The translations under genes were made by a program, and so were the position numbers. A DNA stretch of 64,000 nucleotides from Nocardia rhizosphaerihabitans (lineage in GTDB: Bacteria; Actinomycetota; Actinomycetes; Mycobacteriales; Mycobacteriaceae): NCBI RefSeq assembly GCF_014646295.1, contig NZ_BMNE01000002.1, positions 993,440-1,057,439 on the forward strand. Reading direction: 5' to 3'. Position 1 is the first letter of the stretch. Each line of letters starts with the position of its first letter. Below are positions 26,887 to 34,448 of this stretch, piece after piece. Below the pieces are notes generated by a model. It saw nothing but the letters and a program-made list of their open reading frames with translations. It searched no databases and was not told the origin of the DNA.

Positions 26887-28011
26887 GTGCCAGATTCGTC
26901 CGCAGATCACGAGATCCCGCGGCAGCAGGATGAGCTGACGTCGTATCCCGACGCGGTTCCCCAGCCACCGTCCAGCCCGAGTCCGGCGGTGCCGCAACCG
27001 CCGTATCCGCATGCCGCCGGGGGGCCTGCGCCGTATCCGAACGCGGCCGGGGCTCCGTACCCGGCTCCGGCGGTGCCGCAGCCGCCGTATCCGCATGCCG
27101 CCGGGGGGCCTGCGCCGTATCCGAACGCGGCCGGGGCTCCGTACCCGGCTCCGGCAGTGCCGCAGCCGCCGTATCCGCATGCCGCCGGGGGGCCTGCGCC
27201 GTATCCGAACGCGGCCGGGGCTCCGTACCCGGCTCCGGCGACGCCGCAGCCGCCGTACCCGAACACGGCCGGGGCGCCGTACCCGAGTCCGGTCGCGCCG
27301 CAGCCGCCCTACCCGGGTGCGGCGGGGGCTCCGTACCCGAGTCCGGCGGTGCCACAGCCGCCGCATCCGAGCGCCGCGGCACCGCAGGCGATGCCCGGTC
27401 CAGCTGGTGCGGCGCCGCCGTATCCGCAGGCAGGCGGTTATCCGGGTGCCCACGCCAACCCACTCGGCAGCCCCTATCCGGTGGCGCCCGGAGCCGAGGC
27501 TCGTCCTCGGCCGGTGCCGCAGAACGTGCTGATGGCGTTCTACGTGATGCTGACCGGTGCGGTGGTCACGGTGCTCAGCGCCGCCTACATGCTGACCACG
27601 ATCGATCAGATCCGCTCGGACGCGCTCGAAGCCTCGGGTGGGGTGTTCCGTGGCGACGACCTCGACATCCTCGTCTACGCGGGTCTGGCGGGCGGGATCC
27701 TCACCGCACTGGTGACGGCGGGCCTGTGGGTGTGGCTGGCCTTCGCCTGCCGGGCGGGCAAGAACTGGGCCCGCGTCACCGGCACGGTGTTCTTCGGCAT
27801 CAATGTGTTGTTCTCCGCCGTCGCCGTGATCAGCACGCTCGCCGCGCCGCGGGCCGACCTGCAGTCACTGGCCTTCACCGTGGTGGGCGTCGTCATCGGA
27901 CTGGCCGCGGTGATCCTGCTGTGGAACCCCAGGTCCAAGGCCTACTTCGCGCCTGCCCTGCCGCCGGGCTACCAGCCGTATCCCGGCCCGCGGGCCGACG
28001 GGTCGTGGTGA
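26887..28011 (+). CDS. Proline-rich repeat protein with four-helix membrane domain
   Basis: 374 residues. The N-terminal 190 residues are Pro/Ala/Gly/Tyr-rich and include three 28-residue repeats (QPPYPHAAGGPAPYPNAAG...) and degenerate half-units; this is a disordered cytoplasmic region. The C-terminal 160 residues contain four predicted helices (MAFYVMLTGAVVTVLSAAYML, YAGLAGGILTALVTAGLWVWLAF, VTGTVFFGINVLFSAVAVISTLA, AFTVVGVVIGLAAVILLW). This resembles other mycolata Pro-rich membrane proteins of unknown function. GTG at 26887 is used; an ATG at 26869 overlaps the GGAGG. Its last 119 bases overlap, antisense, the GlxA-type gene. Confidence 0.82.
   Translation: MPDSSADHEIPRQQDELTSYPDAVPQPPSSPSPAVPQPPYPHAAGGPAPYPNAAGAPYPAPAVPQPPYPHAAGGPAPYPNAAGAPYPAPAVPQPPYPHAAGGPAPYPNAAGAPYPAPATPQPPYPNTAGAPYPSPVAPQPPYPGAAGAPYPSPAVPQPPHPSAAAPQAMPGPAGAAPPYPQAGGYPGAHANPLGSPYPVAPGAEARPRPVPQNVLMAFYVMLTGAVVTVLSAAYMLTTIDQIRSDALEASGGVFRGDDLDILVYAGLAGGILTALVTAGLWVWLAFACRAGKNWARVTGTVFFGINVLFSAVAVISTLAAPRADLQSLAFTVVGVVIGLAAVILLWNPRSKAYFAPALPPGYQPYPGPRADGSW
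26991..27242 (+). repeat. Three near-identical 84-bp tandem repeats
   Basis: Copies at 26991-27074, 27075-27158 and 27159-27242 differ at only a few bases (for example caa/cag in the second codon, and the last three bases). Each encodes 28 residues in frame. Diverged fragments of the unit continue to about 27425. Such identity implies recent duplication or active homogenisation. Confidence 0.95.
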
Positions 28012-28942
28012 AGTTCGCCCGATAGGTGCTCGGCGGAACGCCCAGCTGGCGGATCATGTGCTGGCGCAACGATTCCGCCGACCCGATGCCGCTGTGCCTG
28101 GCGACCTGATCGATCGGCAGCGACGTCGATTCCAGCAGTTCCCTGGCCCGGTGGATGCGCTGATGCAGCAGCCACTTCTGCGGGCTGAGCCCGGTCTCCT
28201 CGTGGAACCGCCGGGTCAGCGTGCGCACGCTGGTGTTGGCGTGTTCGGCGAGTTCCCGCAGCGACAGGGGAGTATCGAGCCGGGCGAGCGCCCAGGCGCG
28301 GGTGGTCGAGAGCGACAGATCGTCGTCGGGCGGTAGCGCGGTGTCGACGAACTGGGCCTGCCCGCCGGGACGCACCGGGGTGACCACGGCGGCCCGCGCC
28401 GCCTCGTTGGCCACGGTGGCGCCGTAGTCGAGGCGAATCAGATGCAGGCACAGGTCGATTCCCGCCGCCGCGCCCGCCGAGGTGGTCACCGGACCGTCCT
28501 CGACGAACAGCGCGTCGGTGCGCACGCGGACCGACGGGTGCGCGCGGGCCAGTTCGTCGGCCAGTCCCCAGTGCGTGGTCGCGGTCCGCCCGTCGAGCAG
28601 TCCGGCCTGGGCCAGGACGAACGCGCCGCTGCAGATCGAGGTGACCAGCGTGCCGCGTTCGACCGCCGCGCGCAGGGCGGCCAGGATCACCGGGTCGGCG
28701 CCGGTCCGGCTGCCGGTGCTCGGCACGATCACGGTGTCGGCCGACTCGAGCACGTCGAGCCCGTGCGGGATCACCACATCGAAACCGCCCGAATTAGCGG
28801 GCACCACACCGGGTTCGGCGGTGCACACGAGCACCCGGTAGGCGGGTTCGCCGTCGACCAGTACCGACTCCATCAGCGACCCCGGCATCGCCAGGTCGAA
28901 CGACTTCACCGGGGGCACGGCGACGACGGCGACAGTCTTCAT
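27893..28942 (-). CDS. GlxA-type AraC-family regulator (DJ-1/PfpI + HTH)
   Basis: 349 residues. Residues 1-165 are a DJ-1/PfpI amidotransferase-like sensor domain with SICSGAFVLAQAGLLDGRTATTHW (Cys at the nucleophile-elbow position, about 104). Residues about 215-310 are two AraC helix-turn-helix units (LSLRELAEHANTSVRTLTRRFHEETGLSPQKWLLHQRIHRARELLESTSLPIDQVARHSGIGSAESLRQHM). The last 35 residues are Arg/Pro-rich and antisense to the preceding gene. It is divergent from the epimerase-like gene (129 bp), its likely target. Confidence 0.92.
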   Translation of the reverse strand: MKTVAVVAVPPVKSFDLAMPGSLMESVLVDGEPAYRVLVCTAEPGVVPANSGGFDVVIPHGLDVLESADTVIVPSTGSRTGADPVILAALRAAVERGTLVTSICSGAFVLAQAGLLDGRTATTHWGLADELARAHPSVRVRTDALFVEDGPVTTSAGAAAGIDLCLHLIRLDYGATVANEAARAAVVTPVRPGGQAQFVDTALPPDDDLSLSTTRAWALARLDTPLSLRELAEHANTSVRTLTRRFHEETGLSPQKWLLHQRIHRARELLESTSLPIDQVARHSGIGSAESLRQHMIRQLGVPPSTYRANFTTTRRPAGRDTAGSPAAGQARSRPWTWGSTAGSPRPVR

Positions 28943-29071
28943 GGCCTGATCCTTGGGATAGCTGGCATTCCGGCCACTAGTCTAGCCCCCGCCCGCGCGG
29001 CATTGTTGCCTGTGTGCCCGGCAAGAGCGCCGAGTAGAGCACGAAACATATTGCTGGGAAAGGGAATTCGC

Positions 29072-29983
29072 ATGACCAAGCAGGTCGTGATCGGTCGCGG
29101 CGGCACCGCGTCCGTCACCGCACTGGCGCTGGCCGAGTCCGGTGATCACGTGACGGTGATCAGCCGCAGCGGACTCGGCCCGGACCATCCCGGCGTCGAC
29201 CTGGTCGCGCTCGACGCCCTCGACACCGCCGCCATGACCGAGCACGCCGCCGGCGCGGCGACCGTCTTCAACCTGGCCATGCCGCCGTACCACACCTGGC
29301 CGGAAACCGTTCCGCCACTGTTCGGTTCGATCCTGACGGCCACCGAAGCCGTCGGCGCGAATCTGGTGATGATGGGCAACCTCTACGGCTACGGACCCGT
29401 CGACGGCGTCGTCACCGAGACGACCCCACTGGCGGCCACCGGCAACAAGGGCGCGGTCAGGGCCAGGATGTGGACCGAAGCGCTGGCCGCGCACGAGGCG
29501 GGCCGAGTGCGCGTCACCGAGGTGCGCGCCGGACAGTTCCTCGGCGCGGGCGCGGTGTCGATCTTCTCCCTGCTGGTGCAGCCCGCGGTCCTGGCGGGCG
29601 CGCAGGCGAAGGTGCCGCAGGAACTGGATCTGGCGCATTCGTTCACCGCCATCGACGACGCGGCGGCCGCCCTGGTCGCCGTCGCCCGCGACGACCGCGC
29701 GTGGGGCCGCGCCTGGCACGCGCCGGTCATCACCACCACCGTGCGCGCGGTCGCGAGCAGACTCGCGGCACTGGCCGGTGCGCCCGAGCCCGAGCTGGCC
29801 GTGCTGTCCGACGCCGAGGTCACCGCACTGGCCGAGGACGACCCGTTCTGGGCGGAACTGTTCGAGACCAAGCACATGTCGCACCGCGAATTCGTCGCCG
29901 ACGACACCGCACTGCGCACCACCTTCGGCGTCACCGCCTCCGCACTCGACGACGTCCTGCGCGGGGTACTTCCAGGCAGCTGA
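29072..29983 (+). CDS. NAD-dependent epimerase/dehydratase-like protein
   Basis: 303-residue atypical short-chain (extended SDR) protein. The dinucleotide-binding loop is VVIGRGGTASVTALAL, a variant of GxxGxxG; FNLAMPPYHTWPETVPPLFGSILTATEAVGANLVMMGNLYGYGPVDG follows. Tyr in GNLYGYG sits where the catalytic region is expected, but the YxxxK is not clear. Function and substrate unknown. AAAGG 9-13 bases before the ATG; divergent from GlxA. Confidence 0.85.
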   Translation: MTKQVVIGRGGTASVTALALAESGDHVTVISRSGLGPDHPGVDLVALDALDTAAMTEHAAGAATVFNLAMPPYHTWPETVPPLFGSILTATEAVGANLVMMGNLYGYGPVDGVVTETTPLAATGNKGAVRARMWTEALAAHEAGRVRVTEVRAGQFLGAGAVSIFSLLVQPAVLAGAQAKVPQELDLAHSFTAIDDAAAALVAVARDDRAWGRAWHAPVITTTVRAVASRLAALAGAPEPELAVLSDAEVTALAEDDPFWAELFETKHMSHREFVADDTALRTTFGVTASALDDVLRGVLPGS

Positions 29984-30015
29984 GTCTGTCGGTCCCCCCG
30001 GCGCACACCGGGGCC

Positions 30016-30141
30016 ATGGCCTATGACGAGGAACTCGCCGAGCGGATCCGGGCGATCGGCGTCGTCGCTGCTCCGAAAAGGAGGAAGAAAATATCGCGAA
30101 GATGTGTCGAACCGGCGTCGTCGGCTCCGACCAGTGGGTGA
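30016..30141 (+). pseudogene. Remnant of a TfoX/Sxy-type gene
   Basis: A 41-codon frame starts MAYDEELAERIRAIG, the characteristic N-terminus of actinobacterial TfoX N-terminal-domain proteins (usually about 110 residues with a KRMFGG segment next). After residue 15 the similarity stops and the frame reads VVAAPKRRKK and random sequence to a stop. The rest of the gene appears deleted, with the VOC gene starting 35 bp later. Based on recognition of a short N-terminus only. Confidence 0.4.
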
Positions 30142-30175
30142 CAGCACGCAGACGCCAACACCCGAGGAGCGCATC

Positions 30176-30628
30176 ATGTCCGTCAACACCTTCCTGTGGT
30201 TCGACACCGACGCCGAAGCGGCGGCCCAGCTCTACACCGCGTCGGTGCCGAATTCGCGCATCGTCGAGGTCGCCCGCCAGGGTGACGGCTCGGCCTTTAT
30301 CGTCACTCTCGATCTCGACGGCCATGTCGTCACGCTGATGAACGGCGGACCGGGGCACCCGCCCACCGATGCCGCGTCGCTGCAGGTCGTCGTGGACACC
30401 CAGGACGAGATCGATGAGCTCTGGAACGCCCTCACCGCGGACGGCGGCGTACCCGGCCCCTGCGGCTGGCTGACCGACCGGTTCGGGGTTTCCTGGCAGG
30501 TCGTCCCGGCCGTGCTGCCGAAGCTGATGGGTGGCGAATCGGATCGGGTCGTCGCCGTCGGCACCGCGCTGCGGACGATGTCCAAGCTCGACATCGCCGC
30601 CCTGCAGCAGGCCTACGACCACGCCTGA
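30176..30628 (+). CDS. VOC-family protein (PhnB-like)
   Basis: 150 residues, single glyoxalase/bleomycin-resistance fold of the PhnB / 3-demethylubiquinone-methyltransferase-like subgroup: FLWFDTDAEAAAQLYTASVPNSRIVEVARQGDG, VVTLMNGGPGHPPTDAASLQVVVDTQDEIDELWNAL, and CGWLTDRFGVSWQVVPAVLPKLM. The usual substrate is unknown. ATG at 30176 is preceded by CGAGGAG 5-11 bp upstream. Strong terminator follows 12 bp after the stop. Confidence 0.9.
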   Translation: MSVNTFLWFDTDAEAAAQLYTASVPNSRIVEVARQGDGSAFIVTLDLDGHVVTLMNGGPGHPPTDAASLQVVVDTQDEIDELWNALTADGGVPGPCGWLTDRFGVSWQVVPAVLPKLMGGESDRVVAVGTALRTMSKLDIAALQQAYDHA

Positions 30629-30639
30629 CCCGGAAACGG

Positions 30640-30678
30640 CGACGGCCGCCGCGGATCGGTAGTCCGCGGCGGCCGTCG
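30640..30678. terminator. Bidirectional hairpin terminator
   Basis: Perfect 16-bp stem CGACGGCCGCCGCGGA / TCCGCGGCGGCCGTCG with a 7-base loop, between the convergent VOC and secreted-protein genes. No T-tract on either side. Confidence 0.8.
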
Positions 30679-30690
30679 AGGCGCGGTGCG

Positions 30691-31113
30691 CTAGCCCGCC
30701 GAGCCGGTCAGCAGGCCGCCCAGGTCGGCCGATCCGGTGCCGCCGCCGGGCGGGGTGGTCGGCGCTGCGCTGACCTCGACGGTGACGGTCTTGGAGCTGA
30801 TCAGCTCCTGGACGGCCTTGATCTCGTGCGAGCCGGGGGTCGACGGGGTCCAGGTGATGGTGGCCTTGCCGCCGGAGACCGAGACCGGCTCGCCGATCTT
30901 GGTGCCGTTGTCGGTGAAGGTCACCTTGAACAGGAACGACGTCTCGGTGACATCGGCGGTGACGGTGTAGGCGGTGCCCACGTAGTGGGTGGTGCCGCTG
31001 ACCGTCACGCCCTGGACGAGCGCCGAGGCCTGCGGCGCCACCAGCACCGTGGCCGCGGCGACCGCGGTGAAAGCTGAGAGTCCGAAGCCGGCCCGCCGTG
31101 CGTTGGTCTTCAT
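30691..31113 (-). CDS. Secreted Ig-like domain protein
   Basis: 140 residues. A Sec signal peptide covers 1-31 (basic MKTNARRAG, hydrophobic FGLSAFTAVAAATVLVAP, probable cleavage after QASA). The mature part is one bacterial Ig-like beta domain (GVTVSGTTHYVGTAYTVTADV, TFTDNGTKIGEPVSVSGGKATITWTPSTPGSHEIKAV) and a Pro/Gly-rich tail. It should be exported and may be a cell-surface or adhesion-type protein. ATG at 31113 has AGGAG 6 bp upstream. No partner gene seen. Confidence 0.85.
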   Translation of the reverse strand: MKTNARRAGFGLSAFTAVAAATVLVAPQASALVQGVTVSGTTHYVGTAYTVTADVTETSFLFKVTFTDNGTKIGEPVSVSGGKATITWTPSTPGSHEIKAVQELISSKTVTVEVSAAPTTPPGGGTGSADLGGLLTGSAG

Positions 31114-31304
31114 GGTTGTTCTCCTGGTTCGCGCTGTCCCACCGCTGTGGGTGTGCGCGACACTATCGACCGGATCGCCCTGCTGTCCGAAAAACAGAAA
31201 AACCAATGTTTTAAACTAGGGCGGGCTGTTTCGTCGCAGGTAGCGCCGGAAATCATCCCGTGCGGATGAGGCGATCGCCGCGGTGCTCGCCGACACTGGG
31301 GCAC

Positions 31305-31526
31305 ATGCCGACGTCAGGTGCGGTCCGCTATCAGTTCGTCATCGAGGGCGAGCTCACCGACCGTGCCGTCGGGGCTTTTCCCGAACTCCGGCGCAGCGCG
31401 CATTCGGCCACCGGCACCACCACCCTCTACGGCGAGCTCGCCGACAACACCGCCATGCGCGGCGTGCTCGCCCGCATCGATGTCCTCGGGCTCACCCTGC
31501 TCGGCATGTCCCGGCTGCCCGACTGA
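31305..31526 (+). CDS. Small conserved-looking protein, function unknown
   Basis: 73-residue frame with good coding bias: YQFVIEGELTDRAVGAFPELRRSAHSATGTTTLYGELADNTAMRGVLARIDVLGLTLLGMSRLPD. It reads like one small alpha/beta domain, acidic, without signal or membrane segment. ATG 31305 preceded by GGGG. It lies 192 bp from the divergent secreted-protein gene. No family recognised with certainty. Confidence 0.65.
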   Translation: MPTSGAVRYQFVIEGELTDRAVGAFPELRRSAHSATGTTTLYGELADNTAMRGVLARIDVLGLTLLGMSRLPD

Positions 31527-31701
31527 AAACGCTGATTGCCGATTGTTAGCCGATCTCGGCATACCCTCATGATGACGTCGATCTGATAACGAGCGCCGCG
31601 ACCCCGCACGACCCGCAAACGCGCAGGTCGGGTTTCGCCTACCGTCGAACCTGCTGGTGGATCGGCCCCGCAGGGTAGACGACGAGCTCAGGAGTGTGGT
31701 G

Positions 31702-34305
31702 GTGGCAACCTCGTACCGAGCGATAGCTGAATGCCCGTCGGACGTCGATGCGAGCATCCCGGAACTGTCGTTCGCCTCCGTCCGATCGGCCGAGATCAAT
31801 GCCAGGCTCGACCGTGCCGGCGCCGCCCCCGGGCACACGGTGCTGGTGTCCGGACCGGCGGGCAGCGGCAAGACCGTCGCCCTGGTCGACTGGGTGACCC
31901 GGTCGCGGCGCCTGCGTTCGGCCGCGGTCGGCTGGCTGACCGTCACCGACCGCCTGGCCGACAGCGGTGACCTGATCCCGGCGATCGCGCAGATCCTCGA
32001 CCCGTCGGCCGATGTCGTCGCCGACGGTGCGCTGCGCACACCGGTCGACCAGGCGGCCGACCTGGTCGACGCCATGACGATCACCCTCGATCGCTCGGTG
32101 TTGGTCATCGACGACGCCCACCTGCTCACCGACCCGCTGCAACTGGCGGGCCTGGAATACCTGCTCGGGCACCTGCCCGCGACGGTCACCGTGCTGATCG
32201 CGGGCCGGTTCGATCCGCCGCTGCGCTGGCACGCGCTGGAATTGGCCGGCAAGCTCACCCGGATCGGCGTCGCCGAACTGACGCTGTCACCGGAGCGGAT
32301 CGCCCAGCTGTTCATTCAGCACGGCTGCCGGCTCGACAACGCCGAACTGGCCATGGTGCACACCCTCACCCGCGGCTGGGCCGCGCTGGTGCGGATCGCG
32401 GCGATCTATCTGGCCGCCAACGCCGAGGACCGCGACACCGCGCTCACCACCCTGGCCAGGCCCTCGCACGCGGTCGCCGATTTCCTCGTCGCCGAGCTGA
32501 TGCAGTCGCTGCCTGCCCGCACCCTCGAATTCCTGCTCGTCACCGCGATTCCCAGCCGCTTCAGCCTGCCGCTCGCCGAGGAGCTGGCGGGGGAGGACGC
32601 GGCACGGATCATCGACGAGTTGCTGCGCGCCAACTTCCCCATGCACACCGTCGCGCACGCGGGGGAGCTGTGGCACACCTACCACCCGCTGTTGCGCGCG
32701 TACCTGCTGGCCGAGGCCACGCACACCAGGGCCGATCGCCTGCCCGCCGTGCATCGCCGGGTCGCCGAGTGGTTCGGCGCCGCGGCGATGCCCGGCCCGG
32801 CGCTCGACCACGTCCTGGCCGAACCGGGTGCGCCCGGACTTGTCCCGTTCCTGCGGGATTGGGGATTGCGGATGGTCCTCGACGGCACCGGGCACCTGCT
32901 GCTCGCCGCGCTCGAGCACGTCCCCGAGCTGGCCGAGGACACCTTCGTACGACTGCTGCGCGCCGCTGTCGCGGTGGAGGCGGGCGAGATCGCCACCGCC
33001 GAGGTCTATCTCGAAGCCGCCCATGTCGGGCCCGAGCAGGTCTCACAGCTGGTACCCGTCGGGTGGACCGAGGCGCTCGACCGGGCCGTCAGCGCGGGAG
33101 TCGCTGTCCTGGTGGGTGATTCGGCGTCGATGAGCTGGCCGTTGCCCGCGGTGACCGGCCAGCCCGATCTCGACTGCTACGCGGCGATGCACTGCGGCAG
33201 CGCGCAGATCTCAGGCGGTGAGATCGACAGCGGCACAGCGGCTTTGCGGCATGCGATCGTGCATGCCGAGGAGACGGGACTCGGCCGCGTCGCGGTGCGC
33301 GCGCGGACCGCATCCGCCATCGCAGCGGGACACGCGGGCCGGGTCGGTGAGCTGCGCGCGCTGGCCGACGCCGCGATCGACTGCGCCGACAACTACGACC
33401 TCACCCATTCGCCCGAGGCCGCGTTCGCCCGGGTGATCGCGGCCTACGGCGCCTACCACCAGGGCGAGTCCGTCGAGCTGCCACAGCCCGGCCTGCCCGG
33501 CGGCCCGCTGGTCGAGGCCACCGCACCGGCGCCGGTCCGCCAGGCCGCGGTGATGACCGGCGTGCTGATGTTCGACGCTGCGCCCGACCGCGCGGCCGCC
33601 GCGACCGCGCTGTGCAAGCAGGTGCACCGGCTGCTCGACGATGCTCCGGCACTGCTCGGCATCGGCGCGCTGGTCACCGACGTGCTGTGGGTGCTGCTGC
33701 GCCTGCAAGCCAGGGCCGACGCTCAACACCTGGTCGACCACGCGGCCCGGGTTCTCGGCCCGACGCCGCAGACGGCCGTCGCCGACGCGGGCATGGCCGT
33801 CTACACCCATCGCCCGGCCGCGGCGTTGACGCTGCTCGAGCCCCTGCTGAGCGGCCCGCCGCAACTGAACACCCGATCGCTGGTCGCGGCCTGGCTGCTG
33901 GTCGGCGTCGCCGCCGACCGTCTCGATCGCCCACGCAAGGTCGACGACGCGTTCGAGCAGGCGCTCGCGCTGGCCTGCGGGGAACGGCTGATCCGGCCGT
34001 TCCTCGATGTGCCGGGCGCCGCCGAGGTCCTCGATCGGCTGGGCGGGCGCTTCGGCCGCTTCGACGCCTTCGTCGACCTGGTCCGCTCCCATCGCACGCC
34101 CGCCGCCGACGCACCCCAGCTCACCGAGACCGAACTCGCGGTCCTGCGCCAGCTCCCGTCCGGCATGACCGCGGCCACCATCGCCGCCAACATGGGCGTC
34201 TCGGTGAACACCGTCAAGACCCACCTGCGCGGCATCTACCAGAAACTCGGCGTCAACGCCCGCGCCGAGGCCATCACCAACGCCCGCCGCGTCGGCCTGA
34301 TCTGA
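31702..34305 (+). CDS. Large ATP-binding LuxR-family regulator (MalT/LAL-like)
   Basis: 867 residues. N-terminal P-loop GPAGSGKT (Lys57) with Walker B VLVIDDAHLL, then a long helical TPR-like middle domain and a C-terminal LuxR helix-turn-helix at about 803-867 (LTETELAVLRQLPSGMTAATIAANMGVSVNTVKTHLRGIYQKLGVNARAEAI). MalT-type proteins bind ATP and an inducer, oligomerise and activate target promoters. GTG 31702 is chosen because AGGAG at 31690-31694 is 7 bp upstream. The two matching palindromes at 34332 and 38132 are its probable sites. Confidence 0.92.
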   Translation: MATSYRAIAECPSDVDASIPELSFASVRSAEINARLDRAGAAPGHTVLVSGPAGSGKTVALVDWVTRSRRLRSAAVGWLTVTDRLADSGDLIPAIAQILDPSADVVADGALRTPVDQAADLVDAMTITLDRSVLVIDDAHLLTDPLQLAGLEYLLGHLPATVTVLIAGRFDPPLRWHALELAGKLTRIGVAELTLSPERIAQLFIQHGCRLDNAELAMVHTLTRGWAALVRIAAIYLAANAEDRDTALTTLARPSHAVADFLVAELMQSLPARTLEFLLVTAIPSRFSLPLAEELAGEDAARIIDELLRANFPMHTVAHAGELWHTYHPLLRAYLLAEATHTRADRLPAVHRRVAEWFGAAAMPGPALDHVLAEPGAPGLVPFLRDWGLRMVLDGTGHLLLAALEHVPELAEDTFVRLLRAAVAVEAGEIATAEVYLEAAHVGPEQVSQLVPVGWTEALDRAVSAGVAVLVGDSASMSWPLPAVTGQPDLDCYAAMHCGSAQISGGEIDSGTAALRHAIVHAEETGLGRVAVRARTASAIAAGHAGRVGELRALADAAIDCADNYDLTHSPEAAFARVIAAYGAYHQGESVELPQPGLPGGPLVEATAPAPVRQAAVMTGVLMFDAAPDRAAAATALCKQVHRLLDDAPALLGIGALVTDVLWVLLRLQARADAQHLVDHAARVLGPTPQTAVADAGMAVYTHRPAAALTLLEPLLSGPPQLNTRSLVAAWLLVGVAADRLDRPRKVDDAFEQALALACGERLIRPFLDVPGAAEVLDRLGGRFGRFDAFVDLVRSHRTPAADAPQLTETELAVLRQLPSGMTAATIAANMGVSVNTVKTHLRGIYQKLGVNARAEAITNARRVGLI

Positions 34306-34331
34306 GCCGGGCGGGCCGCTTCGGCCGAAGT

Positions 34332-34348
34332 TCACCTCGTTCGGGTGA
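34332..34348. promoter_or_regulatory. Palindrome TCACC-N3-TTCGGGTGA upstream of the alkylsulfatase
   Basis: TCACCTCGTTCGGGTGA, 101 bp before the alkylsulfatase start. It shares 14 of 17 positions with the site at 38132-38148: both are 17 bp, both begin TCACC and end TTCGGGTGA. Position suggests an activator site for the LuxR regulator encoded just upstream. Confidence 0.5.
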
Positions 34349-34448
34349 GGGCACGACAGTCGCCGGGTGTGATGCTGCGAGAGCAGCCGACGCACCGAGG
34401 AGACACCGGGTCGGCGCGAGTCGCACGTCTCCGCGCGAAAGGGATCTG

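Noticed and set aside
31527..31701. Possible copy of the TCACC/TTCGGGTGA palindrome before the LuxR gene (autoregulation)
   Set aside because: No such sequence is present in this gap.
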